Assembly: GCA_030540535.1 (NCBI GenBank)
Contig: JAUNWB010000082.1
Coordinates: forward strand, 1-6,316
Reading direction: 5' to 3'
Length of the DNA: 6,316 bases
Source of the DNA: Elusimicrobiales bacterium
Lineage (GTDB): Bacteria; Elusimicrobiota; Elusimicrobia; Elusimicrobiales; Elusimicrobiaceae
Each line of letters opens with the position of its first letter. The stretch's first letter is position 1. A program made the translations under genes and the position numbers. The notes under the pieces were generated by a model. That model was not told the origin of the DNA and ran no database searches. It saw nothing but the letters and a program-made list of their open reading frames with translations. Shown in pieces: positions 1 to 6,302 of the stretch.

Positions 1-1814
1 AGCTCTTTTACTTTTTCCGTTTCGCCTGCTAACAGCGCGTAGTGCAGCGGCGTGATTCCCATCGAATTGTAAACATTTTGCGCGGCCTGTTCGGCTTCGG
101 CGGACGGTGCGCCCGGGGTGATTTCTTCCGCGCCCGCACGGCGCAGAATATCGGCAATTTCGGCATTCTCGTTATTGACGGCCGCGGTCAATGCGTTTTC
201 GTCAAGTTCCTGCCCGTACAAAACCACGCGGGCGTTTTTGTCGGCTCCCGCTTCAAGCAACATGTTGACGATTTCGGCGTTTCCGTTCATGGCGGCGTCT
301 ATTAGCGGCGTGCGGCCGGAGGAAGTATCGCGCTTGTTCACGTCCGCACCCGCGGCGATTAATTCTTTGGTAAACAAGACAAAGTTGCCGCCCACGGCTA
401 AGCCTAAAGCCGTTTCGCCGGAGGAGGCTTGATAGTTTACGTCCGCGCCTTCTTTAATCAGCGTGGAAACCGTGTTTCCCGCGTTTTTGCGTATGGCGTT
501 CATCAGCGGCGTAAAACCGTTTTTATCCGGCGTGTTAAGTTCTTCTTCCGGCAGACCCTCAAAGATATTTTCGGGGTTTTCTTCCCAATAATTAATATCC
601 GGCCCGGCGACGGGGCGGCCGTTCTTCTTTAAATTTTCCGCCGCTTTGGGGAAGTTTGCCAGCGCGTATTGGCGGTATTCGTCCCAATTTTTGGCCGGGT
701 TTTCGCGGTCGTCGTATTGTCCGAAAACTTGTTGGAAACGAGCAAACGGCGTATCTTCTTTTTTAGCTTCAAAAGAAGCCAATTCTTCTTTATCGTTATT
801 TACCTGGTTATAAGCGTACAGCGTTACTTTTCCGTACGGTTCAAGCGTAAAAAGGAACGAGTCCCATTTCCCGGCGCCGCCTAAAATTTTGGCTTTTAAG
901 GTGTCGCGCGGCAGTTCCGTTTCCAGTGCGTAGACTTTATTTTCCGTAATGGAATACCACATCAAATCCAGCTTATACGGCAGGGGCTTTTCGTTTTCCA
1001 GGCGGATGGAGTTAATGGAAGACGGCGCCTGATTTTTGAAAAACAACGCCGGGTAGCTGTAGACGGCCTCTTCATCGGTGGGGCTTAACGTAAATTCGGC
1101 AAACATCATTTCCGCCGGATACAGAACGGGGCCTACAAAATGCACCGCGTATTCGGCAACGCCTTGTTCCCTGCGGTGTCTTTCTTCAAACGAGTCCGGC
1201 GTTTGCCCGGCTTTGCGCTGCAGCAGGGCGGCTTCGAAGTGGGCCAGCAGTTCCGTGCGTACTTTTTGGAAAAATTTGGCAGTGTCCTCTCCGCCCCATT
1301 GTTCAATGTATTTTTGGGTTTCTTCTTCGTCGGGTGGAATCGGCATATTGCTCAGCGCCATTCCGATGATAAACTTTCTGGCTTGGTCCGCTTCCGTCAA
1401 ATCCGGCGCATAGGGGTGTGCTTTTTCGTAGTCCAGCACGGCGGAAAGTACGGCGGGGGAAATATCCGTATCCTGCAGTTGCTCATCCAACAGGTCCGTA
1501 TCTTCGGCTGCCAGCGCGGCCGCCGCCGCCATTTGCAAGCGCAAAGCGGCCAGTGTTTCCCAAAATTGTTTTTCTTCAGGCGTATTTAAAACGGAAAGAA
1601 TTTCGTCCTTGCGTTCGTAAAACGGCCCATAATTAAGCGTTTCGAAATAATCTTTCGGTACGGTTTGGAGTTCGGGGCTGATTCGTTTCGCTAATTTTTC
1701 CTGTATTTCGGCGGTAGCGTAGGGAATATCGGTTTCGTTCGGTTTGGGGCCGATACAGCCCGTTTGCGAAGCCAGTACGGCAAACGCCAGGGCAAAAAGA
1801 TTGAGTTTTTTCAT
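1..1814 (-). CDS. Ankyrin-repeat lipoprotein with DUF2931-like region (3' end cut by window edge)
   Basis: This reading frame is open from ATG at 1814 to the left edge: 604 complete codons and no stop, so the C-terminus is missing. The N-terminus is a signal peptide (MKKLN, then a hydrophobic stretch to about residue 16) ending in QTGC, with Cys20 the likely lipidated residue. Gln at -3 of this lipobox is unusual. Residues 21-400 form a secreted, helix-rich region. Within it, about 278-335 has a W-Y-S-x-T-E-x-K-x-Y pattern, then an LP and a G-K-V-T-L-Y strand, which resembles DUF2931 lipoproteins; this is a tentative match. From about 432 come ankyrin repeats at roughly 432-460, 466-494, 499-528, 538-565 and 586 to the edge, with typical GxTPL...AA and LLEAGADxN motifs. 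Ankyrin repeats usually bind proteins, so an envelope-anchored binding role is inferred. The start is supported by AGGAGG at 1819-1824, four bases upstream. It follows mltG by 89 bases and appears to have its own promoter. Confidence 0.9.
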   Translation of the reverse strand, partial: MKKLNLFALAFAVLASQTGCIGPKPNETDIPYATAEIQEKLAKRISPELQTVPKDYFETLNYGPFYERKDEILSVLNTPEEKQFWETLAALRLQMAAAAALAAEDTDLLDEQLQDTDISPAVLSAVLDYEKAHPYAPDLTEADQARKFIIGMALSNMPIPPDEEETQKYIEQWGGEDTAKFFQKVRTELLAHFEAALLQRKAGQTPDSFEERHRREQGVAEYAVHFVGPVLYPAEMMFAEFTLSPTDEEAVYSYPALFFKNQAPSSINSIRLENEKPLPYKLDLMWYSITENKVYALETELPRDTLKAKILGGAGKWDSFLFTLEPYGKVTLYAYNQVNNDKEELASFEAKKEDTPFARFQQVFGQYDDRENPAKNWDEYRQYALANFPKAAENLKKNGRPVAGPDINYWEENPENIFEGLPEEELNTPDKNGFTPLMNAIRKNAGNTVSTLIKEGADVNYQASSGETALGLAVGGNFVLFTKELIAAGADVNKRDTSSGRTPLIDAAMNGNAEIVNMLLEAGADKNARVVLYGQELDENALTAAVNNENAEIADILRRAGAEEITPGAPSAEAEQAAQNVYNSMGITPLHYALLAGETEKVKE

Positions 1815-1850
1815 TGTTCCTCCTAAGGAAATAGAATATGCTCCTTCGGT

Positions 1851-1878
1851 ATTTTATCAAAAAAAAAAAACGAAACAA
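1851..1878 (-). promoter_or_regulatory. Predicted promoter of the ankyrin lipoprotein gene, with a T12 tract in the spacer
   Basis: On the minus strand a TAAAAT box (1856-1851) is preceded by TGA (1859-1857), giving an extended -10 pattern. A poor -35 candidate, TTGTTT (1878-1873), lies 16 bases upstream. Most of the spacer is an unbroken run of 12 T (1870-1859). The expected start point is near 1844, leaving a leader of about 30 bases before ATG. The T run could also help end mltG transcription, but I see no good hairpin in front of it. The prediction is by eye only. Confidence 0.5.
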
Positions 1879-1903
1879 CGTATATTTGCGGGGAGAGAAG
1901 AGT

Positions 1904-2869
1904 CTACCGCCCGCGGATGCGTTTTATATGACGGCGGTGTTCGTCAAACGTTTTGGAAAAAACATGCCGCCCGCCCGATTCCGCCACAAAGTAAAGCGCT
2001 TCAAAATCCGGCTGCGGATTCAGCACGCCGAGGACGGATTCGTAACTCGGGTTGCAAATCGGCCCGGGCGGCAGCCCCGCGTTGCGGTAGGTGTTGTAGG
2101 GGGATTTAATTTTTAAATCTTTGTAGGTAAGTCCCTTTTTCCAGTAGCGGTTTTCTTTTAAGTTAAAACCCAGTGCGTACTGGACGGTAGGGTCCGCCTC
2201 CAACCGTTTGCCGATGCGGAAGCGGTTTAAATAGACGGCCGCGATTTTGGGGCGTTCGTCGTGTACGACGGCTTCGCGCTCTACGATGGAGGCCACCGTT
2301 AAAACCTGCTGTTCGGTTAAACCCGTGTTGTATTTTTTAAAAAGCGGGCCGATTTTTTTCTTGTATTGGTCCACCATTTCGTTTACCACTTTGCGCGCGG
2401 GTGTATTTTCGGCGAACAGATAGGTGGAGGGGAACAGTTTTCCTTCCAGGTTTTCCTGGCGGACGATATCCAAAAACGCGTGCGGGTCCGTAATGCCTTT
2501 TTCGCCCAGCACGTCGGCGATTTCTTCGCTCCGCCACCCTTCCAGAAACGTTACTTTTTCGTAGTGGGTACACTTGCCGCTTTTAATGCAGTTGATGACT
2601 TCAAACGAGGATGTGTTTTTGCGTAAATCGAACCGCCCGGCCTTTAAATCGCGCGCGGAAGAGGTGAGCTTTAAGAGTACTTTAAACGCAAACTCGCTGC
2701 GGATAACGCCCTTTTCTTTCAGCATGCGCGCCACGGACGAGCCGCTTTGGCCGGGTTCGATGGTGACGACCGTCAAATCCCCTTTACTGCAAAAATACGT
2801 TTTTGCGCCCCACGTTAAAAACGCGAGCGCAAAAACGAAGATTCCGCAAAAAAGGAGAAACCGTTTCAT
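1904..2869 (-). CDS. mltG: Endolytic murein transglycosylase MltG (YceG-like)
   Basis: MltG cleaves nascent peptidoglycan glycan strands at the periplasmic face of the inner membrane and is thought to set glycan chain length. The 321-residue protein is close to the usual family length. It has one N-terminal membrane anchor (about 4-22), then a LysM-like subdomain (about 30-80, VVTIEPGQSGSSVARML). The catalytic YceG domain follows, with LEGKLFPSTY (141-150), ASIVEREA (193-200), AAVYLNRFRIGKRLEADPTV (210-229), YNTYRNAGLPPGPI (258-271) and YFVAESGGRHVFS (293-305). The glutamates in IVEREA (197 and 199) lie in the region holding the catalytic glutamate of E. coli MltG (Glu218). All hallmark motifs are present, so activity is expected. 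The ATG at 2869 starts 3 bases after the tyrS stop, so the two genes are almost certainly co-transcribed. The Shine-Dalgarno is weak (GGTGA inside the end of tyrS), which suggests translational coupling. The usual E. coli neighbours (pabC, tmk) are absent. Confidence 0.96.
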   Translation of the reverse strand: MKRFLLFCGIFVFALAFLTWGAKTYFCSKGDLTVVTIEPGQSGSSVARMLKEKGVIRSEFAFKVLLKLTSSARDLKAGRFDLRKNTSSFEVINCIKSGKCTHYEKVTFLEGWRSEEIADVLGEKGITDPHAFLDIVRQENLEGKLFPSTYLFAENTPARKVVNEMVDQYKKKIGPLFKKYNTGLTEQQVLTVASIVEREAVVHDERPKIAAVYLNRFRIGKRLEADPTVQYALGFNLKENRYWKKGLTYKDLKIKSPYNTYRNAGLPPGPICNPSYESVLGVLNPQPDFEALYFVAESGGRHVFSKTFDEHRRHIKRIRGR

Positions 2870-2872
2870 CCG

Positions 2873-4033
2873 TTATTTCACCAGTTTAAAGAAGTGGCGT
2901 TTGCCCGCCTGCAGTACGTCGCCCGTTTCGAAAGACAGCGGGCCGTCCTGCGTCACTTTTTCGCCTTTTAGGCGCACGGCGCCCTGTTCGATAAGTCCGC
3001 GCGCTTTGTTTTTGCTTTGCGCGGCGCCGGCCGCAAACAAGACGGCGGAAAGCGTGGCACCGGGTTCGGGCTTAAATTCCGGGATATCGGTGGGGAGTTC
3101 TTTTTTGGAGAACACTTTTTCGAAGTTTTCGAGTGCGGCCGCGGCGGCGGCTTCGCCGTGAAAGCGCGTGACCAACAGGCCGGCCAGTTTCTTTTTGGCG
3201 GCCATGGGGTGCATGGCTTTTACTTCGTCCATATTTTCGCTGGTTAAAAGTTCGTAGTACATGGGCATCAGCTCGTCCGGGATGGACATCAGCTTGCCGA
3301 ACATGTCGTTCGGTTCGTCGTTAAGACCCACATAGTTGCCGTAGGATTTGGACATTTTTTTCACGCCGTCCAATCCCACCAGGAGCGGCACCGTAATGGC
3401 CACCTGCGGTTCCTGCCCGTGGTTTTTCTGCAACTGGCGGCCGACGAGTAAGTTAAAAATCTGGTCCGTACCGCCCAGTTCCACGTCCGCCTCCAGGGCG
3501 ACGGAATCCTGCCCCTGGAACAGGCTGTAAAGCACCTCCAAAAGGCTGATGGGGTTGCCGGAAGCCATGCGTTTTTTAAAGTCGTCGCGTTCCAGCACCT
3601 GCGCCACGGTTACTTTTTGGAGAGTCTGCAAAAGTTCTTTGCCCGTTACGAAGGGGTCGAGCCATTCGCCGTTGAAGCGGATTTCGGTTTTTTTCGGGTC
3701 CAGCACTTTAAAAGCCTGGTCGGTATAGGTTTTGGCGTTTTCTAAAATTTTTTCGCGCGGGAGGACGGGGCGGGTGGAATCGCGGCCGGAGGGGTCGCCC
3801 ACGGCGGCGGTAAAATCGCCGATGACGAGTACGGCGGTGTGGCCCAAATCCTGAAACCGGCGCAGGAGCGAAAGCGCCACGCTGTGGCCGAGGTGCAGGT
3901 CCGCGCTGGTCGGGTCGCAGCCGAGTTTTACTTTAAGGGTTTTGCCGCTTTCCAGTTTTTTGGCAAGGTCGGCTTTTGATACTACGTCCACGCAGCCGCG
4001 CGTTAAAAAATTAATTTGTTCTTCAACGGTCAT
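2873..4033 (-). CDS. tyrS: Tyrosyl-tRNA synthetase, KMSKS-type (TyrS type 2)
   Basis: This cytoplasmic class I synthetase activates tyrosine with ATP and loads it onto tRNA-Tyr. The 386-residue length fits the shorter bacterial type. The Rossmann catalytic domain holds the HIGH motif as HLGH (47-50, within GCDPTSADLHLGHS), the tyrosine-pocket region VELGGTDQIFNLLVGR (184-199) and the ATP-binding loop KMSKS (226-230, followed by YGNYVG). KMSKS rather than KFGKT, together with the length, places it with the type 2 TyrRS group. A helical tRNA-binding region follows. A C-terminal S4-like RNA-binding domain spans about 325-386 (ARGLIEQGAVRLKGEKV). The ATG at 4033 is preceded by GGAG with an 8-base gap. 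It is the first gene of a unit with mltG, separated from the upstream DUF805 group by a terminator. I see no T-box-like leader: only about 60 bases lie between terminator and start. Confidence 0.98.
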   Translation of the reverse strand: MTVEEQINFLTRGCVDVVSKADLAKKLESGKTLKVKLGCDPTSADLHLGHSVALSLLRRFQDLGHTAVLVIGDFTAAVGDPSGRDSTRPVLPREKILENAKTYTDQAFKVLDPKKTEIRFNGEWLDPFVTGKELLQTLQKVTVAQVLERDDFKKRMASGNPISLLEVLYSLFQGQDSVALEADVELGGTDQIFNLLVGRQLQKNHGQEPQVAITVPLLVGLDGVKKMSKSYGNYVGLNDEPNDMFGKLMSIPDELMPMYYELLTSENMDEVKAMHPMAAKKKLAGLLVTRFHGEAAAAAALENFEKVFSKKELPTDIPEFKPEPGATLSAVLFAAGAAQSKNKARGLIEQGAVRLKGEKVTQDGPLSFETGDVLQAGKRHFFKLVK

Positions 4034-4041
4034 GTTAGTTT

Positions 4042-4045
4042 CTCC
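4042..4045 (-). promoter_or_regulatory. Shine-Dalgarno site of tyrS
   Basis: GGAG on the minus strand lies 8 bases before the ATG at 4033. It supports that start codon, and no other upstream in-frame start has a comparable site. Confidence 0.75.
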
Positions 4046-4069
4046 ATAATAAAACGGGTACTTTTTTAT

Positions 4070-4078
4070 ATTTTACCA
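4070..4078 (-). promoter_or_regulatory. Predicted extended -10 promoter of tyrS-mltG
   Basis: On the minus strand, TGG followed by TAAAAT forms an extended -10 element, with an A/T-rich stretch just downstream. No -35 box stands at 17 bases. TTGCCC (4091-4086) is too close to this -10, though it would be 15 bases from the overlapping TATAAA (4070-4065). The site lies just after the upstream terminator and about 40 bases before the tyrS start, where a promoter is needed. The same TGnTAAAAT pattern is seen before the ankyrin lipoprotein gene. Confidence 0.5.
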
Positions 4079-4092
4079 TATACGGGGGCAAT

Positions 4093-4120
4093 AAAAACCG
4101 CCCGGTTTTAGGCCGGGCGG
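4093..4120 (-). terminator. Intrinsic terminator of the DUF805 gene group
   Basis: An 8-base-pair perfect G+C-rich stem (CCGCCCGG at 4098-4105 with CCGGGCGG at 4113-4120) closes a 7-base loop. On the minus strand it is followed directly by TTTTT (4097-4093). It begins 19 bases after the stop codon of the 109-residue DUF805 gene. On the plus strand no T run follows, so it acts in the minus direction. It insulates tyrS from the upstream genes. Confidence 0.93.
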
Positions 4121-4139
4121 CGTTTGGTGCAAGATTTTT

Positions 4140-4469
4140 TTACGGACGCAAGCCGTAGAGGTTTTGTCCGCGCGAGCCCGGCCACAGCCACAGCACAATC
4201 ACGCTGACGGGCAGCAGGTAGACTAAAATCACCCAAAATCCCGATGCGTTCATATCATGCAGACGGCGCACGGTGGCGCTCCACAGCCACGCGATGCCCC
4301 AAATCATCACCACCCAGCCGACAATCCAAAACAGCATGGACGGCACAAAAAAGTTGGATGCCGTTTCAGCCCGCCAGAAATAATACCCCGGGAAGCCGAG
4401 CAGTATCCAACAAAATACGGACGTAAAAAAATAAGCCAACCGGCCCATGCGTCCATTCAGTCTAAACAT
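4140..4469 (-). CDS. DUF805 family inner-membrane protein (minimal form)
   Basis: This 109-residue protein is a compact DUF805 domain (the family of E. coli YhaH/YhaI), an integral membrane family without an established biochemical function. The family signature is complete: LNGRMGRLAYFF near the N-terminus (4-15), RRLHDMNASGFW (68-79) and a C-terminal WPGSRGQNLYG (96-106). Three or so hydrophobic segments are visible, at about 12-30, 41-64 and 78-96. The ATG at 4469 is preceded by AAGGGGG (4482-4476) with a 6-base gap. It is the last of three adjacent DUF805-type genes, 74 bases after the second, and a strong terminator follows. Its membership of the family is firm, but its role is unknown. 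Confidence 0.93.
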   Translation of the reverse strand: MFRLNGRMGRLAYFFTSVFCWILLGFPGYYFWRAETASNFFVPSMLFWIVGWVVMIWGIAWLWSATVRRLHDMNASGFWVILVYLLPVSVIVLWLWPGSRGQNLYGLRP

Positions 4470-4506
4470 ACACTACCCCCTTACAACTAATTTCTATTCC
4501 TAGCAT

Positions 4507-4522
4507 AAAGGCAAAAGCCTTT
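4507..4522 (-). terminator. Small stem-loop between the second and third DUF805 genes
   Basis: AAAGGC (4507-4512) pairs perfectly with GCCTTT (4517-4522) around a 4-base loop. It stands about 20 bases after the stop of the second DUF805 gene. On the minus strand there is no proper T tail beyond the stem, so it would be a weak or partial terminator, or an mRNA-processing or 3'-end-stabilising hairpin that lowers expression of the third gene. The structure is visible; the function is inferred. Confidence 0.35.
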
Positions 4523-4543
4523 TCCTGCAGGGGCAAAAAAAGA

Positions 4544-5101
4544 TTAGAAACGCGCGGAGTAGGCGGCCGTTTGCCGTTGGGAAACGGCGGAGTGTTCCAC
4601 CGCATATTTGGAAAACCCGGCCATGGCGGCGGCCACCAAAATCCCGAGCGCGGCCGTTAGGCAAAAAGCGGAAAATCCAAAGCTGTGCGGAAAAAATGGT
4701 TCGGCTTTTTCGCCAAAGCGGTTTTCTTCAGCGGAGCCTTTTTTGAGCGCCAAAAACGCCCACACGCAAACGCCCAGCACGCTGACGAAAAGCGCCCCGG
4801 CTTTGGAGCAAAGCGAAATCCCCGTAGTGATAACCACATATAAAATATACCACCACAGCGACAAATTAAAATCGTGCAACCGGCGGGAATAAAGCGCAAG
4901 CCCCACCCAAAACGCCAGTAAAGACACGGGGAGCATAAGCGCCTGCGCCAGGAGCGCATGTTGCATGGGAATGGAGGCACTCATCAGCCAAAAAGAAAGC
5001 ACCAGACTCCCAAACGTCAGCAAGTTGCATACAAGGCCTACGGCGGCAAATTCTTCCCGTCCGGCGCGGGGAGTAAAACGAAAGAGGTTTTTCCAGTTCA
5101 T
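4544..5101 (-). CDS. DUF805 family membrane protein with extra C-terminal transmembrane segment
   Basis: This 185-residue membrane protein is recognisable as DUF805 by FRFTPRAGREEF (7-18), SRRLHDFNLSLWW (72-84) and the closing ENRFG (126-130). Hydrophobic segments lie at about 19-42, 47-70, 83-97 and 101-119. Beyond the usual domain end there is a linker, a further hydrophobic segment (about 142-163) and a short polar tail rich in Ser, Gln and Ala. Typical single-domain members end near the ENxFG motif, so this is an extension. I chose the ATG at 5101 because AAGGAG (5113-5108) sits 6 bases upstream and the DUF805 domain begins directly there. The frame stays open upstream to 5341, but that part overlaps the preceding gene and reads as non-protein-like sequence. 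It lies 25 bases after the preceding gene and is likely co-transcribed with it. Confidence 0.9.
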   Translation of the reverse strand: MNWKNLFRFTPRAGREEFAAVGLVCNLLTFGSLVLSFWLMSASIPMQHALLAQALMLPVSLLAFWVGLALYSRRLHDFNLSLWWYILYVVITTGISLCSKAGALFVSVLGVCVWAFLALKKGSAEENRFGEKAEPFFPHSFGFSAFCLTAALGILVAAAMAGFSKYAVEHSAVSQRQTAAYSARF

Positions 5102-5107
5102 AGTTTT

Positions 5108-5113
5108 CTCCTT
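5108..5113 (-). promoter_or_regulatory. Shine-Dalgarno site fixing the start of the second DUF805 gene
   Basis: AAGGAG on the minus strand, 6 bases before the ATG at 5101, decides the start against the much longer upstream-open frame. The layout is the same as at the preceding gene (AAGGAG, 6 bases, ATG). Confidence 0.85.
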
Positions 5114-5126
5114 AAGTTGATATTTT

Positions 5127-6290
5127 TCATCGCGGGAATGCCTTTTGCAGATACTGAAAGCTGGGCTGAAAGCCCTTCCACGGTGTAGAAAAAGGTTGTT
5201 TGGTGTTATGGTATTTGACGGAGGAGCCGTCTTTGTTGTAGCGCACCAAATTCCATTGTCCGTCGGGATGGATTTGCAGGGATACTTTCGTATCCATATA
5301 GGGCGGGTGTTTATAGAGCAGCGTGCTTTCATCCAACTCAAAAGAGGGGGAATCTATAATATAGAAAAATACGGAGTTGGCCAGGTTGATAAATATTTCT
5401 TTGGGTTCGCTTTTGTAAAAGTGGACCATCCACAAGGGTTGTTTGTCGGATGAAAAAGTAATTTTTTCAATCGTCCTTCCTTGTCTGTTTACAAGCGTTT
5501 GGGAGAATGTGGGGTTTCTCCCCGCAGAACGCTGCAGACACAGCTTCCATTGTTTGTCTGCAGTCAGCATCTCGCGGCAGTTGGCGGGAGCGGGATTATT
5601 CTCCCGGCAGACGGATGAACACGCTTGAGGAAGGGTTACCCATTGTTTCGTTTGTGCCAAAACAGAAACTTCCGGCGCAGGCAGGTTTGCGGCTGCTGTT
5701 TTTGTTGCAGCGGGGGACGGCTTTGTGCCTTTTTCCGTCGGGGGAAGATATTTTTCTATGCTGTTTACAACCGGCAGCGGCGCGGGGGATTCTGCTTGGG
5801 TTTGCGTTTTCGGCAGTTCGGCGCCTTTTTTGGGTTTTAAAATAGTTACGGTTGTAAAGAGCAGAATAAACGGAAGAATACAACTAAGGGAGAAGAAAAC
5901 AATGTTTGCCGATAAAAAAGTCGGCGAGTCCTCCGTTTTATCCTTACCGGTTGGGGTAATTAAAAGCCATAAGAACATAAGTACAGAAATAAATTTCCCT
6001 ATGCGGGGAATATAAGACAGGGGAAAGAAAAGAAGAGCCCACCACGGCGAAATTGCACAGGCTCTCATCCGGCGCGCAACGGCCAGACAAAAAACAGCTG
6101 TACTGCTTGCGGCGATGGTTAAAGTCAGCATTTTTATACCGGAATAATCGGATGAAACGTGAAGCAGTACCGCAAAAAATGCGATCCAAATGAGTAATCC
6201 TGCTATGGAAAAATAAGACAAATAAAATCCAATAAATTCTTTCCGTGAAGCATTTCCCTGCCAGGAAAACATCCGTTTCAAATATTGCAT
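5127..6290 (-). CDS. Degenerate DUF805-like membrane protein with large C-terminal soluble domain
   Basis: This 387-residue protein has two parts. Residues 1-155 form a membrane domain with hydrophobic segments at about 21-45, 52-73, 82-111 and 127-150. Its start (MFSWQGNASRKEFIGFYLSY) and ARRMRACAISPWW (72-84) match the positions of the DUF805 motifs in the next gene. However, RRLHD has become RRMRA and the closing ENxYG motif is missing. Residues 155-215 are a Pro/Ala/Thr/Lys-rich linker. Residues 216-387 are a soluble domain, probably outside the cytoplasm, with Cys at 224, 228, 238 and 251 and a strand-rich half (about 272-361). I do not recognise this domain. The start is ATG at 6290, with AAGGAG 6 bases upstream. 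An ATG two codons earlier abuts that site, and a TTG at 6314 is also in frame. It precedes two other DUF805 genes, and its promoter lies outside the window. Confidence 0.85.
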   Translation of the reverse strand: MQYLKRMFSWQGNASRKEFIGFYLSYFSIAGLLIWIAFFAVLLHVSSDYSGIKMLTLTIAASSTAVFCLAVARRMRACAISPWWALLFFPLSYIPRIGKFISVLMFLWLLITPTGKDKTEDSPTFLSANIVFFSLSCILPFILLFTTVTILKPKKGAELPKTQTQAESPAPLPVVNSIEKYLPPTEKGTKPSPAATKTAAANLPAPEVSVLAQTKQWVTLPQACSSVCRENNPAPANCREMLTADKQWKLCLQRSAGRNPTFSQTLVNRQGRTIEKITFSSDKQPLWMVHFYKSEPKEIFINLANSVFFYIIDSPSFELDESTLLYKHPPYMDTKVSLQIHPDGQWNLVRYNKDGSSVKYHNTKQPFSTPWKGFQPSFQYLQKAFPR

Positions 6291-6296
6291 CTTCAT

Positions 6297-6302
6297 CTCC
6301 TT
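6297..6302 (-). promoter_or_regulatory. Shine-Dalgarno site of the DUF805-like fusion gene
   Basis: AAGGAG on the minus strand lies 6 bases before the ATG at 6290 and directly abuts the alternative ATG at 6296. The spacing favours 6290 as the start. Confidence 0.75.

Noticed and set aside
42..632. Several plus-strand open frames opposite the ankyrin gene
   Set aside because: They mirror the repetitive ankyrin coding sequence on the minus strand and carry no ribosome site or domain.
1819..1849. Possible hairpin (CCGAAGGA with TCCTTAGG) hiding the ribosome site of the ankyrin gene
   Set aside because: It has a G-A mismatch and a 12-base loop, and most of its 5' arm lies upstream of the expected transcription start, so it would not form in the mRNA.
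1871..1903. Terminator of mltG before the T12 run
   Set aside because: Only a 3-base-pair stem (ACG/CGT) can be drawn in front of the T run, which is too weak to call an intrinsic terminator.
3134..3151. Six-alanine run (GCC/GCG/GCA codons) in tyrS
   Set aside because: The run follows FHGE in a helical region where related type 2 enzymes are, as I recall, also alanine-rich. It mixes codons and keeps the frame, so it is unlikely to be an unstable repeat.
2574..3161. 195-codon plus-strand open frame across mltG and tyrS
   Set aside because: It is fully antisense to two clear housekeeping genes, has Ser/Ala/Arg-rich non-domain composition and no recognisable motif; it is a shadow frame.
4034..4092. 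T-box or other amino-acid-sensing leader before tyrS
   Set aside because: The space between the upstream terminator and the tyrS start is too short for a T-box leader, and no tRNA-pairing or antiterminator structure is visible.
5102..5341. Upstream extension of the second DUF805 gene, open from 5341
   Set aside because: It overlaps the end of the preceding gene in another frame, reads as non-domain sequence, and a strong Shine-Dalgarno site points to the ATG at 5101.
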